Assembly (NCBI RefSeq): GCF_003385955.1
Contig: NZ_QRDW01000001.1
Location: 665,893-729,892 of the forward strand
Origin: Aestuariispira insulae
GTDB taxonomy: Bacteria; Pseudomonadota; Alphaproteobacteria; UBA8366; Aestuariispiraceae
Reading direction: 5' to 3'
DNA: 64,000 bases
Position numbers and translations under genes: made by a program. Under the pieces are notes generated by a model. That model worked only from the letters and a program-made list of their open reading frames with translations. It had not been told where the DNA came from and did no database searches. Shown in pieces: positions 23,580-32,743 of this stretch; positions within the stretch are counted from its first letter, which is position 1; each line of letters begins with the position of its first letter.

Positions 23580-24428
23580 ATGATTGAAAACCGGCCTGTC
23601 TCGCTGTTCTTTTCCCATCTGGTTCTGGTTCTCGGGGTTGCTGTTGTGGCGTTCCCGCTTTGGATCACTTTTGTGGCATCCAGCCATGAAGCGGTGCGCA
23701 TGACCCAGGTGCCCCTGCCTCTGCTGCCTGGCGACCAGTTCTTCACGAACCTGAAACTGGTTCTGTTTCAGGGGCTGGAGGGATCAGGCAGCCCACCCGT
23801 GGGCATGATGTTGTTCAATTCCCTGATCATGGCGATCATGATCGCATTCGGAAAGATCGCCATCTCGCTGCTTTCGGCCTTTGCGATCGTCTATTTCAAA
23901 TTCCGCTTCCGGATGTTCTTTTTCTGGATGATCTTCATCACCCTGATGTTGCCGGTCGAGGTCCGTATCATCCCAACCTTTGAAGTGGTCGCCAATCTGG
24001 GGCTGTTGGACAGCTATTGGGGCCTCTCGGTCCCTCTGATTGCCTCCGCAACCGCAACTTTCATGTTCCGCCAGACCTTCCTGACCATCCCGGATGAAAT
24101 GCTGGAAGCGGCCAGGATTGATGGCGCATCGCCCATGCGGTTCTTCTTTGACATCCTCCTGCCCATGTCGCGCACCAATATCGCGGCGCTCTTTGTGATC
24201 CTCTTCATTTATGGCTGGAACCAATATCTCTGGCCGCTGCTGATCACAACCGACCGGGACATGTACACGGTGGTCATGGGTATCACCCAAATGCTGGAGG
24301 CCGCTGAACAGGCGCCGGACTGGCATCTCATTATGATGACGGCCCTGATGGCCATGCTGCCGCCGGCGCTGGTTGTTCTGGGCATGCAAAAACTGTTCGT
24401 CAAAGGCCTGACGGAAACGGAGAAATAA
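23580..24428 (+). CDS. ugpE: sn-glycerol-3-phosphate ABC transporter permease UgpE
   Basis: A 282-residue inner-membrane permease; E. coli UgpE is 281. Six transmembrane helices are evident and the EAA loop [16 protein letters not shown] lies near residues 176-191. It partners UgpA. The ugpC start follows 1 nt after the stop, so the two are tightly coupled. Confidence 0.92.
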   Translation: MIENRPVSLFFSHLVLVLGVAVVAFPLWITFVASSHEAVRMTQVPLPLLPGDQFFTNLKLVLFQGLEGSGSPPVGMMLFNSLIMAIMIAFGKIAISLLSAFAIVYFKFRFRMFFFWMIFITLMLPVEVRIIPTFEVVANLGLLDSYWGLSVPLIASATATFMFRQTFLTIPDEMLEAARIDGASPMRFFFDILLPMSRTNIAALFVILFIYGWNQYLWPLLITTDRDMYTVVMGITQMLEAAEQAPDWHLIMMTALMAMLPPALVVLGMQKLFVKGLTETEK

Positions 24429-24429
24429 G

Positions 24430-25494
24430 ATGGCTGAAGTTCAGATTTCCAATGTCACCAAAGCCTATGGCGAGACCCAGGTCATCCATGGCATTGATAT
24501 GAATATCGAGCATGGTGAATTTATCGTTATTGTCGGCCCCAGCGGCTGTGGCAAATCCACGCTTTTGCGCATGGTGGCCGGGTTAGAGGAAATCACCGGC
24601 GGCGAAATGTTGATCAAGGGCAAACTGGTCAATCGCCTGGAACCCAAAGACCGTGATATCGCCATGGTATTCCAGAATTATGCGCTCTATCCGCATATGT
24701 CGGTGTTTGAAAACATGGCCTATGGGCTCAAGATCAAGAAGATCGCACGCGGCGAGATAGAGAAGCGAGTGCGTGAAGCCGCCAAATTGTTGCAGTTGGA
24801 GGAATATCTGGAACGCAAACCGCGCCAGCTTTCCGGCGGCCAGCGCCAGCGCGTTGCCATGGGCCGCGCCATCGTGCGCGAGCCGGCGGTCTTCCTGTTC
24901 GACGAGCCACTTTCAAACCTGGATGCCAAGCTGCGTGTGCAAATGCGCCTGGAGATCCGCAAGCTTCAAAAACGCCTGAATGTCACCAGTCTTTATGTCA
25001 CCCATGACCAGGTTGAGGCCATGACCATGGCCGACCGCCTGATCGTTCTGAATGGCGGTGTCGCGGAACAGATCGGCACACCGATGGAAATCTATAATGA
25101 TCCGGCCAGCCAGTTTGTGGCCGGTTTCATTGGCTCGCCTTCCATGAATTTCATCCCTGCTGACCTCTCCGGCGACAAGATCAGCCTTGGCCAGGCGTTA
25201 AGTCTCCCGCGCCCTGGGCATCTCACCCATAATGGCAAGGCCGCCCTTGGCATCCGGCCAGAACATTTTGACCTTGCCGCCGAGAATGAACAAGGATTGG
25301 CCTTTGAGGTTGATGTCGTTGAGCCGCTGGGCTCCGAAACATTGGTTCATGGCCGTCTACACGGAGTCGACGAAGATGTGGTGGTGCGCCTGCCCGACAG
25401 TCCCCCGCTAGAAAACGGCCAGCAAATCTCGCTGACCGTCCGGCCGGACAGGCTTTATCTGTTTGATGCGGATCACGGCAAGCGTCTGCGCTGA
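24430..25494 (+). CDS. ugpC: sn-glycerol-3-phosphate ABC transporter ATPase UgpC
   Basis: A 354-residue ABC ATPase of the MalK/UgpC type; E. coli UgpC is 356. Walker [12 protein letters not shown] is at about 37-47, the signature LSGGQRQR near 134-141, Walker [14 protein letters not shown] near 155-167, and the switch His in YVTHDQVEA. The C-terminal TOBE/OB region (about 240-354) is present and in E. coli receives regulatory input. It ends the operon; no clear terminator follows. Confidence 0.92.
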   Translation: MAEVQISNVTKAYGETQVIHGIDMNIEHGEFIVIVGPSGCGKSTLLRMVAGLEEITGGEMLIKGKLVNRLEPKDRDIAMVFQNYALYPHMSVFENMAYGLKIKKIARGEIEKRVREAAKLLQLEEYLERKPRQLSGGQRQRVAMGRAIVREPAVFLFDEPLSNLDAKLRVQMRLEIRKLQKRLNVTSLYVTHDQVEAMTMADRLIVLNGGVAEQIGTPMEIYNDPASQFVAGFIGSPSMNFIPADLSGDKISLGQALSLPRPGHLTHNGKAALGIRPEHFDLAAENEQGLAFEVDVVEPLGSETLVHGRLHGVDEDVVVRLPDSPPLENGQQISLTVRPDRLYLFDADHGKRLR

Positions 25495-25583
25495 TACAAA
25501 AAGGGGATGATGCGCTCAAACTGGAATGCACGCATTTCTTTAATCTTTATCCGATATAATCCTATGAAAATTTAGGTGAGTAT

Positions 25584-26342
25584 ATGATTAGGCGCATCAT
25601 CCTCTTCTGTCTTTGTTTTCTCTGTTCGGCTTTTCCTGCCCAAGCGGAAGGAACGGTTGTGCGCATCACGGCCGCGGAATTTGCCCCTTACATTGGTGCC
25701 GAATTGCCGGAAAAAGGCTGGGCATGGGAGGTTGCATCACTTGTCCTGAATGAACAGGGCTATCGGCCCGAGCTTCACATCATGCCCTGGGCCCGGGCCG
25801 TGGAATTGACACGGATCGGCAAAATGGACGGCCTTTACATGGCCAACCGCAACCCGGAACGGGAAGAATGGGCGGTTTTCACCAATCCGGTCGGCCAGGA
25901 GGTTTCCGTCCTGTTCAAGCTGCGCGACCGCCCGATAGATTATGTCCATCTTTCCGACCTTGGCCCATACAGCATCGGCACCCATCGCGGCGCCAGCATC
26001 ATCGGTTTGTTGGAAGATGAAGGTCTGACAGTTCGCCCATTGCGCGGCTTCTCACAGGGCATCAAGGAACTGGAGCGCCAGCAACTGGATTTATTCGTCG
26101 GTGACCGTATGGTCACGACCCATATCCTGAAAACCCAGTTCCCCCCAGACTATGCCACTATGATCGATTTTCTGCCCAAGGCGATCTTGAAGGCCGACCT
26201 GCATTTGGCTCTTTCCCGAAAAACCCGGGATCATGAAAAGATCCGGTCCGAATTTAACCGGGGACTGAAACAGATCCGTGATGATGGCCGTTATGAAGCG
26301 ATTTTGGAACGCCACGGTTTTTCCACCACGCTGACAAATTGA
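25584..26342 (+). CDS. Orphan periplasmic family 3 binding protein
   Basis: A 252-residue SBP_bac_3-like protein with a signal peptide (IIRR-led, ending AQA near residue 21) and a two-lobed binding domain. It shares EFAPYIG, IMPWARAVELTRIGKMDGLYM and YEAILERHG blocks with the next gene. There are no permease or ATPase genes beside it. Proteins of this kind may feed a remote transporter or a sensor. AGGTGAG precedes the ATG, and a TATAAT lies about 40 nt upstream. Confidence 0.78.
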   Translation: MIRRIILFCLCFLCSAFPAQAEGTVVRITAAEFAPYIGAELPEKGWAWEVASLVLNEQGYRPELHIMPWARAVELTRIGKMDGLYMANRNPEREEWAVFTNPVGQEVSVLFKLRDRPIDYVHLSDLGPYSIGTHRGASIIGLLEDEGLTVRPLRGFSQGIKELERQQLDLFVGDRMVTTHILKTQFPPDYATMIDFLPKAILKADLHLALSRKTRDHEKIRSEFNRGLKQIRDDGRYEAILERHGFSTTLTN

Positions 26343-26459
26343 ACCGGGAGGCTGAAGCAAATACCCTCGGATAACCAAGCATTAACCAGTAATATGCTAA
26401 TTTCCTGATGAATGCAGTTGACTGCCGTTCCGGCAGACCGATTAGGAAGGCTGTTCCCT

Positions 26460-27230
26460 ATGAAGCGATTGCTGGCATTATATCTGTTGTTGTTGCTGTT
26501 GGTGCCCATGACACCAACCTGGGGCAAGGAGCTGGTCGTCGGTGTCAGCGAAACTGATTACAGCCCCTTCTATTTTGAAGAAGAAGGCATGTTCAAGGGT
26601 GCTGCTGCCGAGATTGCGCAAAATCTGGCCACTGCGCTGGGACACACCCTGACGTTTCAGCGATTTCCCTGGAAACGGGTCCAGCATAATTTGGCCACAG
26701 GCCGGATCGACATGGTAATTCTTTATTTCAAAACAGACGAACGCGCGGAACATGCACTCTATGTGGAAATACCCCATCTTTATGAGTCCAGTTCCCTGGT
26801 GGTCACCACGGACAGCACTCTTCAGTTTGATGGCAAGCTGAATAACCTCAAGGACGCTCAATTTGGTAATGTGACTGGCTATTGGCACGGAGAGGCTTAC
26901 AGCGCAAATGATCAATTAAACAAGACGCAGCTGAATTCCACCCGAACCCTGCTGGCAACCCTCATCCGTGGTAAGATTGATATAGCCGTTGGCAATAAAC
27001 CCGTCATGCTGTCGCTGGCGCGCAAAATGAAAATCGCGGGCAACCTCAGGTTCCTTGAACCAAAAATCGATTATGCGCCCGATTATATCGCATTTTCCAA
27101 GGCTAAGGATCACAGCGCCGACCTGGCGCGGCAATTCACAATCGCACTCAAAGAATTCATGCGCGGCGCGCAATACCGGGATATCCTCACCCATTATGGA
27201 TTTGAAATCCCGGCCGTGCCCGCCGGCTGA
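26460..27230 (+). CDS. Orphan periplasmic family 3 binding protein, second copy
   Basis: A 256-residue paralogue of the preceding protein. The signal peptide is LLALYLLLLLLVPMTPTWG. The mature start ELVVGVSETDYSPFYFEEEG and RFPWKRVQHNLATGRIDMV match the SBP_bac_3 fold, and RGKIDIAVGNKP and YRDILTHYG close the second lobe. ATG 26460 with AGGAAGG upstream is better than the longer frame at 26412. It has its own leader 117 nt after its neighbour. No transporter genes are adjacent. Confidence 0.78.
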   Translation: MKRLLALYLLLLLLVPMTPTWGKELVVGVSETDYSPFYFEEEGMFKGAAAEIAQNLATALGHTLTFQRFPWKRVQHNLATGRIDMVILYFKTDERAEHALYVEIPHLYESSSLVVTTDSTLQFDGKLNNLKDAQFGNVTGYWHGEAYSANDQLNKTQLNSTRTLLATLIRGKIDIAVGNKPVMLSLARKMKIAGNLRFLEPKIDYAPDYIAFSKAKDHSADLARQFTIALKEFMRGAQYRDILTHYGFEIPAVPAG

Positions 27231-27242
27231 CCGCACCCTGTT

Positions 27243-28022
27243 TTACAACGTGCTGTTAAAACCACCACCGTCTAACAGAATATTTTGTCCCGTCATATAA
27301 CCGCTCTGACGAGAACATAGGAAAGCGCAAGCGGCACCAAATTCCTCAGGATTGCCAAACCGCCTACACGGGTTGTTTTGCATGCGGGTGGCTTTTTCGG
27401 TTTCAAAATCAACACCCTTTTTATCCGCTGCGGCCTGAATGTTGGATGCAAGGCGGTCCGTCTCAAAAGGTCCTGGCAGCAGGTTATTGATCGTCACATT
27501 ATGGGCCGCTGTCTCCCGCGAGAGCCCGGCCACAAAGCCGGTCAAACCGGCCCGGGCACCGTTGGACAGTCCCAGGATCGGAATCGGGGATTTCACCGCC
27601 GCCGAGGTGATATTGACGATCCGGCCAAAGCCGCGATCAATCATCCCGTCCACCACCGCCTTAATCAGGAAAATCGGTGCCAGCATGTTGGCATCCACCG
27701 CCTTGTGCCAATCTTCCTGGTCCCAGTCCCGGAAATTGCCCGGCGGCGGACCGCCCGCGTTATTCACCAGAATGTCCGGTGCAGAACAGGCGGCCAACAG
27801 TTCAGCACGCCCTTCCTCCGTGGTGACGTCACAGGCAACGGCCTTGACCTCCACACCTGTTGCCTCCACTATTTCCTTTGCGGTTTGCGCCAGGGGCTCA
27901 CGCGTCCGGCCATTGATCACAAGATTGACCCCCTCCTCCGCCAGCGCGCGCGCACAAGCCTTGCCCAGCCCTTTTGACGAGGCACAAACAATCGCCCATT
28001 TTCCGGCAATACCCATATCCAT
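27243..28022 (-). CDS. SDR family oxidoreductase
   Basis: A 259-residue short-chain dehydrogenase/reductase. The NAD(P) motif is CASSKGLGKACA near residues 13-24, NNAG is in LVNNAGGPPPGNF, and the catalytic Ser is in NITSAAVKSP. At the usual Tyr-x-x-x-Lys position the sequence reads LSNGARAGLTGF, so both Tyr and Lys appear absent. That pattern is known from a subset of 3-oxoacyl reductase-like SDRs. Substrate unknown; activity by the canonical mechanism is doubtful. Confidence 0.82.
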   Translation of the reverse strand: MDMGIAGKWAIVCASSKGLGKACARALAEEGVNLVINGRTREPLAQTAKEIVEATGVEVKAVACDVTTEEGRAELLAACSAPDILVNNAGGPPPGNFRDWDQEDWHKAVDANMLAPIFLIKAVVDGMIDRGFGRIVNITSAAVKSPIPILGLSNGARAGLTGFVAGLSRETAAHNVTINNLLPGPFETDRLASNIQAAADKKGVDFETEKATRMQNNPCRRFGNPEEFGAACAFLCSRQSGYMTGQNILLDGGGFNSTL

Positions 28023-28101
28023 TTTCTGACAGTCTCCCAGATCAACAATATTATTTGTTTAGATAGGTATTCATCGGGCTGATTTGAACCCGCGCGCCCA
28101 A

Positions 28102-29796
28102 CTATAGCTCCGGTAATTCCCCGGCAGAACGTATGGGATGCACCTGCAATGGTTCCTTGCGCCCGCGCACGGCCATTTCAACCGCCGGGAAAATGCCAAG
28201 GTCAATGCCGACATCCCTTCCGACGCGGTCGGATACCATCAACTGAACATCATGTTCCTTAGCCAGGGATTCCAACCGTGCCGCCGTATTGACCGTATCC
28301 CCGATCGCCGTCACCTGCGTTGCCTGGCCATGCCCCATAGTGCCGACAATGGCCGGTCCCGAATGCACGCCCATCACCAACTTCAAAGGCTGACCCAGTT
28401 CATTTTTCAGCCGCTCATTCAAAATTTCCAGCTGGGCCGCCATTTGCCGCGCCGCAATCAAGGCTGACCGCTTACCAGCCATCGGGTCGCCATCTATGCC
28501 GAACAGCGCCATGATTCCGTCACCAATGAATTTGTCGACCCGCCCGCCCGCATCCTCAATGGCGGTTCCCATGAACCTGAAATATTGGTTCAACAGAAAC
28601 ACCACATCAAAGGGAAGCTTGCTTTCCGATAATTTGGTAAATCCACGCAAGTCTGCAAACATCACCGCGATATCCAGCTCTTGGCCAAGCCTGTAGCGCC
28701 CGCCGGAAAGGGCGTCCCGCGCCGTCACGTCAGCCGGCAACAAGGGTTCACAGCGCAAATCCCCTGTTGGCCGCACCCGGCAGGCCAGTCGGACATTTTC
28801 CGGCATATTCAAATTCGCCAACACCTTTTCCTCAAGCGGATCAGGCGGGGCAAGGGCTTGATCCGCCCCAGCCAGGATCAGGACACGACAGGTGGAACAG
28901 CGTCCCCGCCCCCCACAGACCGAAGCATGGGGAATCCCCCCGGCCCGGCTGGTTTCCAGCAGGGTTGCACCCGGCGGCACCAGCACCCGGCGGCCGCTGG
29001 GATAGGTCACCCGTACCCCCTTGCGTCTGGTATAAAGGGCGATACGCATATAGCGTCCTGCAAAGACCAACAGGATCAGCAAAGCATATCCCCACAGCCA
29101 ATAGTCCCGCATACGGGCAACGAAGAGATCCGCCTCCCCGCCCGGATAGGCAATTTCCTGGAGCATATCAAAGGACCAGATCGGATCCTGGACCAGGGCA
29201 CGCACTTCGAAACCGGCTGAGATGACACCGGCAATCGCCGCGGTCGGAATGATGAGGCATAGGGCATAAAGATGGGCCTGAATACGGGGATACCAGTCCC
29301 GGATTTTAAGCCAATGATGAAGCCCGATACATCCATGCCCCCAGGCCACCACAAGCAAACTCAGCTGCCCAATCAGTTTTTCAGGGGCAAAATGAAAGAA
29401 AATCGCCAGGACATATCGATAATCCGGATCCATGCCATATTGGAGCCGCACCCCGGCGGTTGCCATGGCATGTTCAATCAAGAGTGCCGGTATCAAGAGG
29501 CCCAGCAACAGCTGGCTCCATTGCCAAAGCGGCATGCGCAGGCTGCGGCGAATGAAGGTGACCCACAATGCCGACCCCAAATGGAACAGCACCGCCGCAC
29601 TCAGCAGGAGAATGCCACCAATCGTTGTCCAGAGTTCGATCAGATATTCTTCCGCCAGATTGGCGCTATCCACCGAAACAACGCCCGCGGCATGATTGAT
29701 TAAATGACAGGTGACATAGAAAAACATCACCAACCCGGCGGAAAGATGCCAGAAACGGCGGTTAGTGAGCTGCTTGAAATCCCAATCCGTCACCAT
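28102..29796 (-). CDS. Redox-type adenylate cyclase: cytochrome b anchor, 2Fe-2S domain, class III catalytic domain
   Basis: A 564-residue three-part protein. Residues 15-250 hold about six transmembrane helices with many His (H17, H31, H35, H72, H109, H135, H154, H160, H161), like a haem-binding SdhC/cytochrome b anchor. Residues 262-352 are a 2Fe-2S ferredoxin domain with C294, C300, C303 and C339. Residues 372-555 are the cyclase: D382 (FADLRGFT), D426 (FIGDGIMA), and N503/R507 in TVNTAARLE. This matches the CyaC type described in Sinorhizobium, where quinone redox state controls cAMP. It is the third gene of an operon with a cytochrome c peroxidase. Confidence 0.85.
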   Translation of the reverse strand: MVTDWDFKQLTNRRFWHLSAGLVMFFYVTCHLINHAAGVVSVDSANLAEEYLIELWTTIGGILLLSAAVLFHLGSALWVTFIRRSLRMPLWQWSQLLLGLLIPALLIEHAMATAGVRLQYGMDPDYRYVLAIFFHFAPEKLIGQLSLLVVAWGHGCIGLHHWLKIRDWYPRIQAHLYALCLIIPTAAIAGVISAGFEVRALVQDPIWSFDMLQEIAYPGGEADLFVARMRDYWLWGYALLILLVFAGRYMRIALYTRRKGVRVTYPSGRRVLVPPGATLLETSRAGGIPHASVCGGRGRCSTCRVLILAGADQALAPPDPLEEKVLANLNMPENVRLACRVRPTGDLRCEPLLPADVTARDALSGGRYRLGQELDIAVMFADLRGFTKLSESKLPFDVVFLLNQYFRFMGTAIEDAGGRVDKFIGDGIMALFGIDGDPMAGKRSALIAARQMAAQLEILNERLKNELGQPLKLVMGVHSGPAIVGTMGHGQATQVTAIGDTVNTAARLESLAKEHDVQLMVSDRVGRDVGIDLGIFPAVEMAVRGRKEPLQVHPIRSAGELPEL

Positions 29797-29843
29797 CCGT
29801 CACTCCGCCTGCCTGACCCGGGATCTGGTGCCTGACCAGCCAA

Positions 29844-30305
29844 TCAATCCGCATATTTTCCGGAAAGGCCGCTTTCAATCCGCTCTTTCAATTGCAGAAA
29901 TTCCGGACATTTCACCGCACATGCTTTGCCCAACAGATCCAAATTGGCCCGTGCCTTTTCCGGCTGACCGGTTTCCATATAGAGATGCCCCTGATAGTTC
30001 AGCGCACCGAGATGGGCGGGGTTCACTTTGAGGGCGCGTTCATAATAGCTGGCTGCTTTTTCAACATCACCATCCTTGCGCGCCATGAACCCTAGAAGAT
30101 TCCAGGCGCTGGCATGGGTCGGATAGCGCCTAAGCGTTTCGAGCAACAGGGGCATTGCCTTTTCGAACGCGCCCGCTTTGACAAAAACTTCGGCCTGGTC
30201 ATATTCCGGCACCGGGATCATCTTGCCATCCGGCGTCATGGCAGCCGTCGCCGGGCCGGCCAAAGCCAGAGACAGAAACGCGGCAAGGATTACAGTCTTG
30301 GTCAT
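29844..30305 (-). CDS. Exported TPR protein
   Basis: A 153-residue protein with a signal peptide (LAAFLSLALAGPATA) and about two and a half TPR units: AFEKAMPLLLETLRRYPTHASAWNLL, DVEKAASYYERALKVNPAHLGALNYQ and QPEKARANLDLL. A Cys pair (KACAVKCPEF) near the C-terminus could form a disulfide. It is periplasmic by inference. Its start overlaps the peroxidase stop by 4 nt (ATGA), and the cyclase begins 47 nt after its stop, so it may link the two. Confidence 0.78.
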   Translation of the reverse strand: MTKTVILAAFLSLALAGPATAAMTPDGKMIPVPEYDQAEVFVKAGAFEKAMPLLLETLRRYPTHASAWNLLGFMARKDGDVEKAASYYERALKVNPAHLGALNYQGHLYMETGQPEKARANLDLLGKACAVKCPEFLQLKERIESGLSGKYAD

Positions 30306-31312
30306 GGAATGGGCTGTCCTTCTATCGGAATTGGGTCGCCAACCGGTTGGTCGTCGCTCAGTGTCTTCAAAAACGCGAGTAATTTCAACTTGTCATTCCG
30401 ATCCAGCGCTACCTGCCAGGATTGTTTTTCCGCCATGCCGCATTGGCAATCATAATGGTCCAGCACCTGTTCAAGACTGGTAAATGCACCGTCGTGCATG
30501 AAGGAACTCCGCTCGGCCACATTACGCAGGCCGGGCGTTCTGAAAGCGCCTACCATTAGCGGGTCATTGCGATCATACCGCCCCCGCCCGGGATTCCCCT
30601 TGGCGGTGCCGATATTATGAAACCCGCCATCGCTGAACCGCCACCCGGAATGACAATGTGAACAAGCGGCGCGTCCGGTGAAAAGATAAAATCCCTGTTC
30701 GGCCTCTTTCGATATGGCGTCAGCATCCCCTGCAATCCACCGGTCAAACGCGCTTGGCCCGGTACGAAGGGTGCGCAGGAAAGCCGCTATCGAAAGGCTG
30801 ATACCGCCGAGGCTTACTCCTTCGTCGGGGAAGGCGCGTTCAAACAGCCTTTGATAGCCAGGCACTTCCATAAGTTCATCAACCAGCAAATCCAGATCCT
30901 GCGCCATCTCCTTGGGATGAGCGACGGGCTGTAAGACAAACCCCTCAAGGGTGTCCACCCGGCCATCCCAGGTCAGCGACCGCTGCCAGCCCACATCCAG
31001 CAAGCTCGGCGTTCGCCTGGGTCTCGGCCTGCCATCTGATCCGGATGACACTCCCTTCGGGTCTGCCCAAAAATACTCCGGCTGATGGCAGGAAGCGCAT
31101 GCCATATCATTTCTCGCCGACAAGCGCGGATCGAAGAACAGGTGCCTGCCTAACAGGATTTTATCCGCGCTGGCGGGATTGAAGGCCGAAACCGGATCAA
31201 ACTGGGGCCGCGCAAACACCGTTGACAGCTCCTGTGCCATCAAGACCGCCGGAATGGCGAATAAGCCGATAAATACTGCAGCTGCTGCCAGAACGAACCG
31301 CCTAATAACCAT
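30302..31312 (-). CDS. Di-haem cytochrome c peroxidase (MauG/CcpA family)
   Basis: A 336-residue periplasmic protein: signal peptide (residues 1-26, LAAAAVFIGLFAIPAVLMA) and two CxxCH haem-c sites, C72-A-S-C75-H76 and C217-S-H-C220-H221. The spacing, and LLGRHLFFDPRLS just before the first haem, fit the bacterial CCP/MauG family, which reduces hydrogen peroxide or oxidises partners. The start is uncertain: ATG 31312 gives a normal signal peptide with CGGGAAACCGGAA upstream, while ATG 31336 adds eight residues. It leads the operon with the TPR protein and the redox cyclase. Confidence 0.88.
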   Translation of the reverse strand: MVIRRFVLAAAAVFIGLFAIPAVLMAQELSTVFARPQFDPVSAFNPASADKILLGRHLFFDPRLSARNDMACASCHQPEYFWADPKGVSSGSDGRPRPRRTPSLLDVGWQRSLTWDGRVDTLEGFVLQPVAHPKEMAQDLDLLVDELMEVPGYQRLFERAFPDEGVSLGGISLSIAAFLRTLRTGPSAFDRWIAGDADAISKEAEQGFYLFTGRAACSHCHSGWRFSDGGFHNIGTAKGNPGRGRYDRNDPLMVGAFRTPGLRNVAERSSFMHDGAFTSLEQVLDHYDCQCGMAEKQSWQVALDRNDKLKLLAFLKTLSDDQPVGDPIPIEGQPIP

Positions 31313-31551
31313 ATTTTCCGGTTTCCCGCCCTGCATGATGACAATTGAAGCCGATGTCGATGAATTTTACAAATTGTCCTGGAACCAAATCCGCTCTTTT
31401 CCCTAACAGTATGATCGCACTCTTTATTCCGCATATGGCATATCAATTGCTGGTTCGCCATATATCTTTGAGGATGCAGCCCCCGCTGTCTTATGATCGT
31501 TTAATGCCTGTTTGCGGAAGCTTATGAGGCCGTCTTAGAGAGTATGTTACC

Positions 31552-32073
31552 TTGATCATTAGATCTGCACATGAAATTCCGGGCAAAGATCGTTTTGCCC
31601 GCATTTCAGCTACGGCCAGTTGGTTCAGCAATTTTGTGTCCAAAGCCGGCAAGCTTCCTTCCCGCCGAGATCTGGATCCGACTGAGTTTCCAGATATTCT
31701 GGGCCATCAGATGATTTCCGAGCTGCATCGGGACCGGGAAGATGGACGAATCAGGATGCTGGGTACTGTGGCTGAACAGTTTACCGGCCTTGGCGGCAAC
31801 GCCTCCGGGCGCTGGTTCAGCGAAATCCTTGATTCCGAAAGCACCCGCGCAGCCGTCGGGGTTCACATCCAGGCATTGGACAGCAAAAAGGCCGTTTTCG
31901 GCATCTCCAACTATCTTCGCCAAGATGGTCAAAGGGTCAGCTATGCAAGGCTTCTATGCCCGCTAGCCACGCTGGAGGGCGAACCGGAAACCGTTTTCAG
32001 CGTCTTTGAACTGGCCAAGGGAGATCCCGCGATGAAGGCGGTTATGCATAAGGCCGGGCGCCGCTCACCGTGA
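31552..32073 (+). CDS. PAS_5 domain protein
   Basis: A 173-residue PAS_5-type protein. The pattern FSNFVSKAGKLPSRRDLDP, EFPDILGHQMISEL, RIRMLGTVAEQFTGLGG and the terminal ARLLCPLATLEGEPETVF fits the other two copies in the window. The start is TTG 31552 (ACC-TTG-ATC), with no strong ribosome site and no in-frame ATG close by, so the N-terminus is uncertain. It is convergent with trcR. Confidence 0.65.
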   Translation: MIIRSAHEIPGKDRFARISATASWFSNFVSKAGKLPSRRDLDPTEFPDILGHQMISELHRDREDGRIRMLGTVAEQFTGLGGNASGRWFSEILDSESTRAAVGVHIQALDSKKAVFGISNYLRQDGQRVSYARLLCPLATLEGEPETVFSVFELAKGDPAMKAVMHKAGRRSP

Positions 32074-32082
32074 TACAAACAA

Positions 32083-32108
32083 AAAACCCGCCGGTTTCGG
32101 CGGGTTTT
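32083..32108. terminator. Bidirectional terminator between PAS_5 gene and trcR
   Basis: A perfect 11-bp stem AAAACCCGCCG/CGGCGGGTTTT with a GTTT loop, T-rich on either strand, between two convergent genes. Confidence 0.88.
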
Positions 32109-32140
32109 CTTAGAATATACCATCAGGCAACAATGCCAGA

Positions 32141-32743
32141 TCAGGAAAGACCTTCCCAGGTCGGTTCCTGCATGGTTTCTTTGACTTCCTCTTCCACCAC
32201 AGGTTCTTCAAGCGGCTGACGGCCGGCCTTGATCGCTTTTTGAATTTCAGTGGAAAGATCCTGCTGGGAACACAGGCCCAGCTCAACAGGCGAGCGCGGA
32301 CGCAGGTTTTCAGTGTTCCAATGCGTTTTATCCCGGATCGCGACAATAGTCGGCTTGGTCGTGCCGATCAGCCGGCTGATCTGGGAATCATTCAGCTCCG
32401 GATGATGTTTGATCAGCCAGGCAATGCCATCGGGCTTGTCCGCACGTTTGGAAACCGGCGTATAACGCGGTCCCTTGTGACGGACAACTGGCTGCGGGAT
32501 GTCACTTTTTGCCATCTTGAGCATTGCGGTCGCATCGGCTTCACAGCGTTTGATTTCCTCGGTCGTCAGCTGGCCATTCTGGACCGGATCCATGCCTTGC
32601 ATGCCCGGTGCGACTTCCGCATCCGCCAGCGCCTGGATCTCGAGGCTATGCAGGCCGACAAAAGCACCAATCTGCTTGAAGGTCAGGGTGGTATTGTCAA
32701 TCAGCCATACTGCGGTGGCTTTGGGCATTAGAAGTTTGGTCAT
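32141..32743 (-). CDS. trcR: Cell-cycle transcriptional regulator TrcR (DUF1013)
   Basis: A 200-residue cytoplasmic protein of the DUF1013 family. Family hallmarks are PKATAVWLIDNTTLTFKQIG and FVGLHSLEIQALADAEVAPG at the N-terminus, GMDPVQNGQLTTEEIKRCE, and the second helix-turn-helix-like part DKPDGIAWLIKHHPELNDSQI-SRLIGTTKPTIVAIRDKTHW. It is nearly universal in alphaproteobacteria, and in Caulobacter it binds promoters and RNA polymerase to control cell-cycle genes. The acidic tail EEPVVEEEVKE is typical. It is monocistronic. Confidence 0.9.
   Translation of the reverse strand: MTKLLMPKATAVWLIDNTTLTFKQIGAFVGLHSLEIQALADAEVAPGMQGMDPVQNGQLTTEEIKRCEADATAMLKMAKSDIPQPVVRHKGPRYTPVSKRADKPDGIAWLIKHHPELNDSQISRLIGTTKPTIVAIRDKTHWNTENLRPRSPVELGLCSQQDLSTEIQKAIKAGRQPLEEPVVEEEVKETMQEPTWEGLS

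Noticed and set aside
28072-28101. tRNA T-arm-like sequence on the minus strand (GGGTTCAAATC followed by an acceptor-like stretch)
   Set aside because: The upstream bases are the end of the cyclase gene and do not fold into D- and anticodon arms; there is no CCA or full cloverleaf.
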